Source: Citrifermentans bremense
GTDB taxonomy: Bacteria; Desulfobacterota; Desulfuromonadia; Geobacterales; Geobacteraceae
Direction of reading: 5' to 3'
DNA: 64,000 nucleotides
NCBI RefSeq assembly: GCF_014218275.1
Contig: NZ_AP023213.1
Coordinates: 1,466,001-1,530,000 of the forward strand
Shown: positions 51,081-59,251 of the stretch, piece after piece
Layout of the letters: each line of letters begins with the position of its first letter
Position numbering within the stretch: position 1 is the stretch's first letter
Made by a program: the position numbers and the translations under genes
The notes under the pieces: model-generated
What the model was told of the DNA's origin: nothing
The model's database searches: none
Seen by the model: only the letters and a program-made list of their open reading frames with translations

Positions 51081-51108
51081 GCAATTCCACAATGCTGCCA
51101 ACATGTTA

Positions 51109-51135
51109 GCGCCGAATCTCTGAGAGATTCGGCGC
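51109..51135. repeat. 12-bp inverted repeat with 3-base loop
   Basis: GCGCCGAATCTC and GAGATTCGGCGC flank TGA. Confidence 0.85.
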
Positions 51136-51403
51136 ACTTCGAAATTCTCAATTTCGATCTTCCCGTCACCCTGCACTAGTACAATTCCGCGCGTTGCGCG
51201 TTTCCATATGACTCATCCCCAGCCTGTCCCGATTGCGATCGGGGCGGCAAATGTCACGCAGGAATGCCCCTGATGGGGATCCTCGCCTTACGAGACGAGG
51301 CTAAAACTTGCGGCGGCGCGGACCAGTATGGCCCGCGTTCGGTGGTTTTCAAACTGAAGACCATAGACACCTACACTCAACAGCATCTGCTGGGGCTAGG
51401 CGG

Positions 51404-51457
51404 TGTGCTGCTGCATGCGCCCCTGATTGCTAAATCAGGGGCGCATGCAGCAGCACA
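51404..51457. repeat. Long perfect hairpin before recombinase gene
   Basis: Arms of 24 bp (51405-51428 and 51433-51456) are perfect inverses with a 4-base loop; one further T-A pair extends it. The 3' side is 21 bp before the start codon of the recombinase, so as RNA it would sit near the ribosome site. Confidence 0.9.
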
Positions 51458-51477
51458 TCACTTACGGGAGGTCGATT

Positions 51478-52305
51478 ATGGGAACGCACATTGAGAAACT
51501 GCAGCAGGAAGCGCGGAACGTGGTAGGGAAGAATTGGTCGGGGGCGTCGCTGACGCGGGAAAAACTCCTGGGGAACCTGAATCGCATTGCTGAGTTCGCT
51601 GCCCAAAGGGGCTACCAGCATATGAATCAGATCGGCAGCAAGCTCGTGAATGACTTTTTTGAAAAGCTCAATTCCGAAGGGCTGTCTCCATCAACTATCA
51701 GCGGGTATGCTACGGCAATGAGGACGCTCGCCGGTGCTATCGGGAAGGCCAATATCGTGGCTCGAGACAACGCACCATTGGGAGGTTCCAGAGCCGGCAC
51801 TCGCCTCCAGCCGAAAGTGCCGAACGTGGAAAAGATGTTGGAGGTACGCCAAGCCCTCTACGAAAAGGCGGAGTGGTTGGGAGTCGCGCATGACCTTCGT
51901 GTTTCCTTTGGCACCCGGGTGAAAGAAAGTCTTCTCACCAAAACCACCTTTACTGATACCCTTGGCCGGACTTTACTCAAGATCGAAGGTACAAAAGGCG
52001 GTCGGCCTCGAAGCCTTACAGTTGATACACCTGAAAAAGTTGCAGCTGTGGCTGCTTTGAAAGAATATTTGACCGCGACGGGCGCAAAATCCTTGATCCC
52101 CGCCGGCATGACCCTTAAAGAGGCATATGACTTCCAGCGTAATGCTCTTCATCGCGCGGGTGCCACGAAAGAGAATGGTGCGAATGCGCACCTTGCCAGG
52201 CATGGGTACGCGCAGGCTTTGAAAGAGGCTGGCGTCGAACGCGAGGCCATTGCAATGGATCTCGGGCATGGCAGAACCGATGTCATCTCGCACTATTGCC
52301 GGTAG
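51478..52305 (+). CDS. Small tyrosine recombinase (phage integrase-like)
   Basis: 275 residues. N-terminal SAM-like domain (VNDFFEKLNSEGLSPSTISGYATAMRTL in order), then a catalytic domain in which R in HDLRVSFGTRVKESLL, K in EGTKGGRPR, HLARHGYAQAL (HxxR), GHGRTD and the Tyr in ISHYCR can be matched to the tyrosine-recombinase set. The layout resembles the short integrases of Pfam Integrase_1 type found on conjugative elements. GGGAGG lies before ATG 51478. It follows the hairpin-rich region, which may be its substrate; that is speculation. Confidence 0.8.
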   Translation: MGTHIEKLQQEARNVVGKNWSGASLTREKLLGNLNRIAEFAAQRGYQHMNQIGSKLVNDFFEKLNSEGLSPSTISGYATAMRTLAGAIGKANIVARDNAPLGGSRAGTRLQPKVPNVEKMLEVRQALYEKAEWLGVAHDLRVSFGTRVKESLLTKTTFTDTLGRTLLKIEGTKGGRPRSLTVDTPEKVAAVAALKEYLTATGAKSLIPAGMTLKEAYDFQRNALHRAGATKENGANAHLARHGYAQALKEAGVEREAIAMDLGHGRTDVISHYCR

Positions 52306-52340
52306 GCAATCAAACAAGTATTGGAGCCATCACAACGTGA

Positions 52341-52391
52341 ACGGGGCTCGTCTGTCACTGCAAAGCAGTGGCGGGCGAGCCCCGTTTTTTT
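52341..52391. terminator. Strong bidirectional terminator
   Basis: ACGGGGCTCG and CGAGCCCCGT form the outer stem, CACTGC and GCAGTG an inner one, then seven T residues on the plus strand. Ends the recombinase transcript and probably the repressor transcript. Confidence 0.85.
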
Positions 52392-52412
52392 GTGGATGAA
52401 GGGCGGTGGGGG

Positions 52413-52769
52413 CTATTCAGATGTGGAACCGGCACGCAGCAGGCGGATCATATCCATGATGCGGTTTTGGTCATGGGCGGAAAGTGCGCTGAACTCCGCG
52501 ATAAGTTCCTGAATCTTTTCATGTTGAACCAAGTCTTCGATTTCGGACCTCGATTTGCGCCCCACGAGGTAGTCAACTGAGCAATCGAGCGCATTGGCAA
52601 GGCGCATGAGCGCCTCCCTATTTGGGGTTCGGGTGCCGGAAAAGTACATGCTGAGGACAGCCGGGGAGAGTTCCGCGGCTCTGGCAAGGGCAGCTTGGCT
52701 AAATCCTTTGGACACCATGTTGTCGCGCAAGCGGTCGATGAACATCTGCTGGTCGGTGATCTTTTCCAT
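52413..52769 (-). CDS. XRE-family phage-type repressor
   Basis: 118 residues with an N-terminal helix-turn-helix (FIDRLRDNMVSKGFSQAALARAAELSPAVLSMYFSGTRTPNREALMRLANALDCSVDYL in order) and a short acidic helical tail. No peptidase domain, so not a LexA/CI-type self-cleaver. Divergent from the 52931 gene across 160 bp with repeated half-sites, the arrangement of a phage genetic switch. Confidence 0.85.
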   Translation of the reverse strand: MEKITDQQMFIDRLRDNMVSKGFSQAALARAAELSPAVLSMYFSGTRTPNREALMRLANALDCSVDYLVGRKSRSEIEDLVQHEKIQELIAEFSALSAHDQNRIMDMIRLLRAGSTSE

Positions 52770-52810
52770 GCACCATTTTTAGCATAGCGCCAGATGGGTA
52801 TCAAGAAGAT

Positions 52811-52876
52811 GTTCACATACGCGAACTTTTGTTATTGTGTTAACGTACGCGAAGTGATATAATAGCATTTGTGAAC
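52811..52876. promoter_or_regulatory. Divergent operator and promoter region
   Basis: GTTCACATACGCGAAC (52811-52826), GTTAACGTACGCGAAG (52839-52854) and the half-site TTTGTGAAC (52868-52876) share GTTC/GAAC-type arms. A promoter TTGTGT-17-TATAAT (52835-52863) reads towards the 52931 gene and overlaps the second site. Repressor binding there would shut the cassette off. Confidence 0.65.
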
Positions 52877-52930
52877 AATTGAGGAGGGCGAAACAAACGC
52901 TTTCAGAACCTCGATGAATGGGAGAGAACC

Positions 52931-53302
52931 ATGAACATGACTAGGAAAAAGGATGTGCGGCAATGGATAGGGCAGAACATGGAGATGACCTTGGACCAGC
53001 TTGATCCGGAGGTGGCCGATGTCCTGCACAATCTGGCAACTAACCAGACACGTGATTTTCTCGAAGTCGCGGAGCAGGGTTTGCGGCTGAGCAGGAAAAA
53101 GGCAAATCTTCCCCCGCCGAGTTCCCGGCGGGAGGTGGTCGCGTTCCTTATGGAATTCCGGATCAAAATCCAGATGGTACACGATCGCGTCAAAGGGGTG
53201 CCTGAGGTGCCGCTGTTCGACTTTGGCGGGTATCAGTTCTTGAACAGCAGGGCATTTGCAGAAGCAAAGATGCTTTACGGAGCAATGGGGGGGCTGGCAT
53301 GA
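52931..53302 (+). CDS. Hypothetical protein of the island cassette
   Basis: 123 residues, mainly helical and charged, no family recognised. GGGAGAG precedes ATG 52931. First gene of a four-gene unit under the divergent operator. Its stop overlaps the HNH gene by 4 bp. Confidence 0.7.
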   Translation: MNMTRKKDVRQWIGQNMEMTLDQLDPEVADVLHNLATNQTRDFLEVAEQGLRLSRKKANLPPPSSRREVVAFLMEFRIKIQMVHDRVKGVPEVPLFDFGGYQFLNSRAFAEAKMLYGAMGGLA

Positions 53303-53784
53303 CGGTTCTGGCTGTTGCTCGCAACAAGCATCGCTCTGAAAAAAACGGTGTCGACGGTAAAGGCAGGCAGGTTGTCGCGCCCGCATATGCTGCCGAACTC
53401 TCTATCGACAGCGGTGACCCTGCTTGGTTCGAGAAAGCACGCACGATTGTAACTTCGAGTGGTTACATAGAGCGGCTTCTTCGCGTTGGGAAAACGGTAG
53501 TCCGGCGAATGGAGCACATCATCGTGTGGGAAATGGTAAACGGGAAAAAGGTTCCGAAGGGATGGGTTGTCCACCATGTAAACGAGCGGAAGGACGACAA
53601 CGATCCTTTGAACCTTGTAGCACTGCCACCAAGACTGCACAGGGAACTCCACGTGAGGCTTCGCGAGCTGTCAAACGAGTGTAATGGGCTTCTTCACGCA
53701 GTGCGCAGGCTGGAACTGACTCAGGAACATGTGGTGCGCGCAACACGCCTGGATGAGCTTAGAAAATACTGGTTCGGAGAATGA
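53299..53784 (+). CDS. HNH endonuclease-like protein
   Basis: 161 residues. HNH core: MEHIIVWEMVNGKKVPKGW, VVHHVNERKDDNDPLNLVAL, RLHRELH, with the paired His, Asn and His in HNH_3-type order. N-terminal part (first 60 residues) is unassigned. ATGA overlap with the preceding gene. May be a homing or phage-packaging-type nuclease; its DNA target is unknown. Confidence 0.8.
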   Translation: MTVLAVARNKHRSEKNGVDGKGRQVVAPAYAAELSIDSGDPAWFEKARTIVTSSGYIERLLRVGKTVVRRMEHIIVWEMVNGKKVPKGWVVHHVNERKDDNDPLNLVALPPRLHRELHVRLRELSNECNGLLHAVRRLELTQEHVVRATRLDELRKYWFGE

Positions 53785-53800
53785 AACAAGGAGGATGACT

Positions 53801-54271
53801 ATGAAAATGCAGCAAAAGCAGATTGTCCCGGTCGATATCAGGAAGATCAGGCAGACCTTGGACCTTACCATGAAGCAAATGGGCCAACAGATTGCCATTT
53901 ACTCCCAGGGAATCCCATATTCCCCTGTCCCCGAGACGCGGGTCAGCGAGTGGGAGTTCCGGCACCGTCACATCCCCAGCTATGTCTTCACAGCAACTGC
54001 GAAGCTGTTGTTGGATCATTGGTCGGAGGATCGGCATATGGCGTTGCCCGCAAGGCAGCTGGATGTGGACGTTTTCTACGGCACCGCTTTGAACCAGGCC
54101 TTCGGCCATATGTTCAAGCTGGAAAAGGAATTGTCAAAAGGACGTAGAACTGATCACAAACTGCTCAACTCCCTTCGGGATGCGCGTCTCATGCAGCAGC
54201 GCTATCTGGAGCGGCTGTTGGGCGTCCGGATGTTTTATGTTTTTGCACACGATATTGGAGTGGAAGCATAA
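53801..54271 (+). CDS. Helix-turn-helix-like protein
   Basis: 156 residues. The N-terminal segment VDIRKIRQTLDLTMKQMGQQIAIYSQG...VSEWEFRHRHIPSYV follows the XRE pattern of a recognition helix and WE-x-G-like end, with a short insertion. The remaining part (KLEKELSKGRRTDHKLLNSLRDARL) is helical. ATG 53801 sits 6 bp after AGGAGG; ATG 53795 abuts it and is less likely. Role unknown. Confidence 0.65.
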   Translation: MKMQQKQIVPVDIRKIRQTLDLTMKQMGQQIAIYSQGIPYSPVPETRVSEWEFRHRHIPSYVFTATAKLLLDHWSEDRHMALPARQLDVDVFYGTALNQAFGHMFKLEKELSKGRRTDHKLLNSLRDARLMQQRYLERLLGVRMFYVFAHDIGVEA

Positions 54272-54295
54272 CTACGCGGGAAAGGAGAAAGGTAT

Positions 54296-54679
54296 ATGAC
54301 CGAAAAGAAGGAAAGCGAAATGCTCATCATTGGTGGGTTCTGGAAAACCCCTTCAGTGCCAGAGCAGCCTGAGGTCGTCATAGAGCGTTGGCGGGTTATC
54401 GAGGTGCTTGAAGGACCATGTGCAGGTGAGCGGCACATTGTCGGTTATAACCGGTATGACTATGAGGGCCGGGTGAGCACCGCCATTGCCTCCTATGATC
54501 CGGAGACAAGGAAATGTGTAACGAGATCTGGACGCGTGTACGTGCTCACGGGCAGGTCGGGCTATGATCCGGATGGTGACTATGTGTGGGGAGCTTGGTG
54601 CAGGGTAAATGGTGTTGATGCGCAAGTAGAGGTCTCGGAAATGTACGAGGAGTCGGCACCTGATGATAGGCAGGTATGA
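54296..54679 (+). CDS. Hypothetical protein of the island cassette
   Basis: 127 residues, mostly beta-like with charged turns; begins MTEKKESEMLIIGGFWKTP and contains GPCAGERHIVGYNRYDYEGRVSTAIAS (split). GGAAAGGAG precedes the ATG. No family recognised. Last gene of the cassette. Confidence 0.65.
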   Translation: MTEKKESEMLIIGGFWKTPSVPEQPEVVIERWRVIEVLEGPCAGERHIVGYNRYDYEGRVSTAIASYDPETRKCVTRSGRVYVLTGRSGYDPDGDYVWGAWCRVNGVDAQVEVSEMYEESAPDDRQV

Positions 54680-54984
54680 AAGATACACTGGATTAGCACG
54701 CCTGCATCGGTGAGCAGGGGGCGGATGTTCTACTCCAGTATTCCGGTCAATGAATCAAGGGCTTACAGCGCCAGCCGCAAGCCCTTGATTTGTTCACGAC
54801 GCAAATGTCACCCCTCGATGTCACCTCTACTGCTCTTTTCCCTTTAATGAGCCGGAAACATAGCCTGCTAGTATGCATCCAGAATTGCAAGAGCAGCTTC
54901 GGATACACTGTATGGTTCACCAAAACCGGCAACGATTGCAACTGTGGTGGTGGACACCTGCCGCAGAAGCCAGATAACGAAAAT
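54680..54984 (+). other. Intergenic region at island right edge
   Basis: 305 bp. AATCAAGGGCTT and AAGCCCTTGATT pair at 54753-54764 and 54779-54790, a possible terminator. No copy of the tRNA 3' end was found, so the right attachment site is not identified. Confidence 0.55.
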
Positions 54985-56250
54985 TTACCCTTCCCGATTT
55001 TTGTTTGCGAGAAACCGATATAACGGAACTGGCATAAAAATCTTTCCGATTCTTCTGGCTAGATATGCTGCTAGGAGGAAAGGAATGATAAGGATATGTT
55101 CGTCTGTCATCTCCATGATGATGATAACGCCGGTAAGCGGAGCTTGGATTGCTCCCGAGAAAAACGCCACCATCCCTAACAGCGCGCAAACCTTGAAGTT
55201 GGAAAAATGAAAGAGTTTGGCGACGGTGAAGCCTAGGCCTGCGCCAATTGATAAAGACGGCGAGAAAATCCCCCCTGCCATGCCAGAAAGGTAGGAGAGC
55301 ACGGTGGTAAAAAACTTCTCTATTCCGAAAAAAACCGGCCATTGATCGATGGATGGACTTTCAAGAAATTTTCTTGTGATCTCGTATCCTGAACCAGCTG
55401 TCGAGCCATCGCTTAAAAGCCCGATAGCTGCACAAAGAATCCCGCAGTACAGTGCCTTTTTCCATGCTTGATCGGGCAGATTCACCATGGACGGAAATGC
55501 AAGAACACGTGCGAATGCCCCCCCTGCTACCCCTCCAACAACTCCTAATAATAGTGTTTCTGGAAACAAAGCCAGGCTTGGACTGGAAACAGCAGGATGT
55601 CCGAAATAAAGATAGTTCCCAGAGATGGCAAGTGCCGCGATACCAGAAAGTATAACCGCCAGCATGATCATCTCGCGAAACCTGCCGAGAATACCTTCAG
55701 TCACTTCCTCTATGGCGAACGCGATACCTGCAAGAGGAGCATTGAAGGCAGCCGCGACTCCCGCAGCGGCACCGGCTGTAAGGAACGTCTGGAAATCAAC
55801 TTCTGGCACAATCCGTCGGGTGATACGCCCTATCCACGCAAAAATGGATGCGGCTATCTGCACCGTTGGCCCCTCACGACCGATCGAGGCGCCAGAAAGA
55901 GTCCCGATCAAACTTGAGACCACTTTGACGCCAGCAGTCTTCAGGGAGACAAGTGAACTTACCCAGGGGGGATCGCTAACTTTTTTGTCGTGGACCTGGT
56001 CGATTGCCTCCAATACCTGCGGAATCCCACTCCCCTTTGCATCCGGGCCAAAAAACTGGACAACTAATGTGGCGCCGACAAAGAGAAGGGGGGTCGCCAC
56101 TGTGACCATATAAGGGTGACCGGCGAAGATATGGAAATACCATCCCTGCACATAGGAAATAACGTGCGCAAAAAGAGCAGCAGCACCACCAACGAGAGCT
56201 GCCGCAGTCCACACTGCTAACTGAAGATATGTTTTACGTTTCAAACTCAT
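54985..56250 (-). CDS. clcA: ClC-family chloride transporter
   Basis: 421 residues with the ClC motifs in order: GSGIPQVLEA, GREGPTVQIAAS with the gating Glu, FNAPLAGIAFAIEEV, and GGIFSPSLSIGAG. Multiple membrane helices. Start at 56250 (MSLKRKTYLQL) is chosen because earlier in-frame ATG/TTG codons (56307, 56352) lie inside the neighbouring gene's end; the ribosome site is weak for all. Probably a Cl-/H+ exchanger. No CBS domains. Confidence 0.88.
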   Translation of the reverse strand: MSLKRKTYLQLAVWTAAALVGGAAALFAHVISYVQGWYFHIFAGHPYMVTVATPLLFVGATLVVQFFGPDAKGSGIPQVLEAIDQVHDKKVSDPPWVSSLVSLKTAGVKVVSSLIGTLSGASIGREGPTVQIAASIFAWIGRITRRIVPEVDFQTFLTAGAAAGVAAAFNAPLAGIAFAIEEVTEGILGRFREMIMLAVILSGIAALAISGNYLYFGHPAVSSPSLALFPETLLLGVVGGVAGGAFARVLAFPSMVNLPDQAWKKALYCGILCAAIGLLSDGSTAGSGYEITRKFLESPSIDQWPVFFGIEKFFTTVLSYLSGMAGGIFSPSLSIGAGLGFTVAKLFHFSNFKVCALLGMVAFFSGAIQAPLTGVIIIMEMTDEHILIIPFLLAAYLARRIGKIFMPVPLYRFLANKNREG

Positions 56251-56281
56251 TTTGAAGGGATTCCGCCTGCCACCATTCTTG

Positions 56282-56878
56282 TTACTTTTCTGACACAACG
56301 AACTCATCGTGACGGTTCGCGGCCCATGCTGTCGTGTTGTGACCCGGATCAACTGGCCTCTCTTCGCCGTAGCTGATCACAGAAAGACGATCGGTAGGAA
56401 TCCCCAGTTCAGTTAGGTAGTTTCTGGCGGCCTTGGCACGTTTTTCTCCTAATGCAAGGTTATATTCATCTGAGCCACGCTCGTCACAGTGGCCTGCTAT
56501 CTGGATCTTGATGTCAGGGGCCTTTTTCAAAATGTCTGCATTTTTTACTAGGGTTTCTCGAGCGTCCTTGGACAACGAGGAGGAGTCAAAGTCAAAGTAT
56601 ATTTCCTGGAGGGACACCTTCAATTCACCAGCCTGTGAAATTGGTTCTAGTTGAGCAGGTAGAGGGGTGGGCAAGGATTCATCATTTATCTGGGTCGGCT
56701 GAATTTTTAGCGGTGCGGCGACCTGCGTCAGCGTCGCCTCAGCTTTTACAGGCGGCTTTGCTACTGCTTCTAACGGCACTATAGGGGGCTCGGCTTTTAC
56801 CATTTCGTGTTTGGCGCAGCCGCTGACCCCGATGGCGACGAAACCCAAGACTACCAATGCCAGAACTTTTCTTTTCAT
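56282..56878 (-). CDS. Pal-like OmpA-family lipoprotein
   Basis: 198 residues. Lipoprotein signal ending in GVSGC (Cys about residue 21), a Pro-rich linker, and a C-terminal OmpA domain (FDFDSSSLSKDARETLVKN, IQIAGHCDERGSDEYNLALGEKRA, RLSVISYGEERPV) that binds peptidoglycan. Pal proteins work with Tol proteins; no tol genes are adjacent, so it may be a Pal paralogue. GAGGCGG precedes the ATG. Confidence 0.88.
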   Translation of the reverse strand: MKRKVLALVVLGFVAIGVSGCAKHEMVKAEPPIVPLEAVAKPPVKAEATLTQVAAPLKIQPTQINDESLPTPLPAQLEPISQAGELKVSLQEIYFDFDSSSLSKDARETLVKNADILKKAPDIKIQIAGHCDERGSDEYNLALGEKRAKAARNYLTELGIPTDRLSVISYGEERPVDPGHNTTAWAANRHDEFVVSEK

Positions 56879-57255
56879 TACCGCCTCATGTGAATTACCG
56901 CATTGATAATGCGACAAAGTGTTTTGACGCTAAGCTAAAATTACAACATGATTTGCAAAACGAATTATTTGCTATGCAAATCTTTTTGTCAAGCATTCCT
57001 GGTGCCGCGATGCCTCCAAGGAGCAAGGTTGATGAGGTTATCATCAATCTTCGCGGAACGTTCCACGCAGGAATGCAGCCGATTTGGCGTATTGTGATTG
57101 GGTAGCCTGTAGAGTGCCTTTTGCGATGGTGTTGTTGCTGCATGTGATCAGGCGAGAAACGGCATGGCTCACAGGATGTGTGACCACTGCCTGCAAACAA
57201 AAAGAGGCTGGAGAGGTTACCCTCTCCAGCCTGCCTTGCCAGTTGTCGACGCCCC
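56879..57255. other. Intergenic region before pal-like gene
   Basis: 377 bp. Contains the actP terminator and no supported gene; a minus-strand frame through it overlaps the actP C-terminal region and has no features. Confidence 0.6.
57205..57232 (-). terminator. Terminator after actP
   Basis: AGGCTGGAGAGG and CCTCTCCAGCCT are perfect arms around TTAC; a T-rich run follows on the minus strand. Confidence 0.85.
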
Positions 57256-59235
57256 CTAGTGGTCGATGGCTTTGGCCATGCCGAGACCAGTGTTCTGGCG
57301 AACGTACACTTCATCAAACATTTCCTCAGAGCGCCTACTTGGGAAGGCAAGGCAGCCGATAATTGCAGCCATGAAGCCAAGAGGGATCGAGATGATCCCA
57401 GGGTTTTTAAGACTAAACAGTGGCCTCTCAAGGCCCACCATTGAGGTACCATCCTGTTTGGCATCTTCCATTGCCTTGGCAAGTGCCTTGGCATCGTTTT
57501 CGGAGAGCGTGGCACCTGGAGGCAGCGCCGCCTGCTTCTGCTGTATTGCCGCGACAACCTTTTTTGCGCCAGCAGCGACTACCTTCGGATAGGTCATGTT
57601 GGGGGACACCATTACCAACGCGATGGAAGCTACCGTACCAACAATTAGGCCTGAAATGACACCGGCAGTATTAAACTTGCGCCAGAACAGCGAGAGGACG
57701 ACGACAGGCAAGTTGCCGGAAGCCGCCACGGCAAAGGCAAGCGCCACCAAGTGAGCGACATTCTGCTTTTCAGCGGCGATGCCGATCAGTATGCCACAGG
57801 CCCCGACTACGAAGGAGGTGACACGGGCCGCAAATACCTGCTCATGCTGATCCGCATGACCATCCTTGATCACGTTGACGTATATATCGTGGGCGATTGC
57901 CGCAGAAGCGGCAAGTACCAAACCGGAGACAACAGCGAGGATGGTCGCGAAGGCGACGGCGCAGAGGAAAGCAAGGAAAAGGTCACCGATAATAGGGGAG
58001 ATATCCGCCCCCATCTGCTGGGCCAGCATCAGTGTCGCCATGTTGCCGCCCTTGTCGACGGCAGTTATCCCTTGCGGAGTGAGATGGATGGCTGAGCCGA
58101 AACCGAGAAGAGTGGTAAGGATGTAAAAGCCGCCGATGATGAACATGGCTATGATTACGGATTTTCTAGCCGCTTGGGCGGTCGGTACGGTGAAGAAGCG
58201 CATCAGGATGTGCGGCATTCCGGCGGTGCCGAGTACGAGTGCCATGCCCAGCGAGATCTGATCAAGTGGGTTCTTGAGATAGAGGCCCGGCTCGAGAAAG
58301 CGCTGACCTGCATCCATGCCGTTCATGATAATCCCATCCTTTAGAACCATCTTCGAGACATGGTCCTGGATATTCGGATTGCTGACGATGGTGTCGAAGA
58401 AGCCAATCGGATTAAAGCCAGCCTTAGCCATGACAAGCACGGAGAGGAGGAAGGCGCCGGTCATCAGAAGCCCGGCCTTGATGATCTGTACCCAGGTGGT
58501 GGCGGTCATACCGCCGAAGACGACGTAGCCGACCATAAGAATGCCGACGCCTATGATGGAGATTTTGTAGGGTATGCCCACCAGGAGGGCCATTAATTTG
58601 CCTGCACCGACCATCTGGGCAGTCAAATAGAAGGTTGAAACAGAAACGGTTGAGATGGCCGCAAATGCCCGCACTGGCTTGGGTGAAGTTCTGAAGGAAA
58701 GAATGTCACCGAGTGTGTATTTCCCCGCATTGCGACATGGCTCTGCGACTATCAAAAGGACTGTGATATAGGCGACTAGCCAGCCTACCGAATACATAAA
58801 ACCATCATAGCCGTACAGCGATATGAGGCCGGAGATACCGAGGAACGAGGCCGCTGACATGTAGTCGCCGGCGATGGCCCAGCCATTTTGGGTGCCTGTG
58901 ATTCCCCCGCCGGCAGCGTAGAAGTCTGCCGCGCTCTTTGTCTTGCTGGCGGCCTTGACCACGACGGCCATGGTGATGGCGATTATTACTGCAAACATGG
59001 ATATGGTGATGGCCTTGTTCGCCTTAAGCTCCTTGTGCTTGACCGGAGCCACAGCCGCGGCAGCGGGCGTTTGGGTGGTGGTTGCCGCAGTTGCGGTAGC
59101 GCCGGAGCCAGCGGGTGCAGTTAAGGCGGAGTTCGAACCCGATGCTGCAGTTACCTTGGACGGTTCCTCCGCAAACGCAACGGCAGCGAGGGAGAGGGCC
59201 AGAGATGCTGCGATAATGATCTTCTTCAAAGTCAT
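57256..59235 (-). CDS. actP: ActP-type acetate/solute:cation symporter
   Basis: 659 residues, about 110 longer than typical ActP. After a signal-like helix and an Ala/Thr/Pro-rich linker (about 20-75) comes the SSS-family core: SAADFYAAGGGITGTQNGWAIAGDYMSAASFLG in order, RNAGKYTLGDI, GTAGMPHILMRFF. A hydrophilic Ala/Lys-rich insert lies near residues 565-620. AGGAGG precedes ATG 59235. Together with DUF485 it forms the usual acetate uptake pair; acetate is the main substrate in Geobacteraceae. Confidence 0.88.
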   Translation of the reverse strand: MTLKKIIIAASLALSLAAVAFAEEPSKVTAASGSNSALTAPAGSGATATAATTTQTPAAAAVAPVKHKELKANKAITISMFAVIIAITMAVVVKAASKTKSAADFYAAGGGITGTQNGWAIAGDYMSAASFLGISGLISLYGYDGFMYSVGWLVAYITVLLIVAEPCRNAGKYTLGDILSFRTSPKPVRAFAAISTVSVSTFYLTAQMVGAGKLMALLVGIPYKISIIGVGILMVGYVVFGGMTATTWVQIIKAGLLMTGAFLLSVLVMAKAGFNPIGFFDTIVSNPNIQDHVSKMVLKDGIIMNGMDAGQRFLEPGLYLKNPLDQISLGMALVLGTAGMPHILMRFFTVPTAQAARKSVIIAMFIIGGFYILTTLLGFGSAIHLTPQGITAVDKGGNMATLMLAQQMGADISPIIGDLFLAFLCAVAFATILAVVSGLVLAASAAIAHDIYVNVIKDGHADQHEQVFAARVTSFVVGACGILIGIAAEKQNVAHLVALAFAVAASGNLPVVVLSLFWRKFNTAGVISGLIVGTVASIALVMVSPNMTYPKVVAAGAKKVVAAIQQKQAALPPGATLSENDAKALAKAMEDAKQDGTSMVGLERPLFSLKNPGIISIPLGFMAAIIGCLAFPSRRSEEMFDEVYVRQNTGLGMAKAIDH

Positions 59236-59251
59236 GGCAAGCCTCCTGTGG

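Larger units (their letters stand above)
50762..51477 (+). other. Hairpin-rich non-coding region of the island
   Basis: 716 bp with no supported gene and at least eight inverted repeats: 50815-50843 (9-bp arms), 51037-51080 (14-bp perfect arms, 16-base loop), 51109-51135 (12-bp arms, 3-base loop), 51228-51243 (CCCGAT/ATCGGG), CCCC/GGGG near 51267, CCTCG/CGAGG at 51281-51300, a CGCGG/CCGCG pair near 51316-51340 and 51404-51457 (24-bp arms). It ends just before the second recombinase gene. A structured RNA or a single-stranded DNA substrate is possible. Confidence 0.7.

Noticed and set aside
50948-51176. Two short minus-strand frames in the hairpin block
   Set aside because: They cross perfect inverted repeats, which explains their openness; no ribosome site.
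50762-51477. Retron or group II intron
   Set aside because: No reverse transcriptase gene is in the island and no intron-end or domain V-like pattern was seen.
54680-54984. Right attachment site repeating the tRNA 3' end
   Set aside because: No match to the T-arm or acceptor end sequence could be found by reading.
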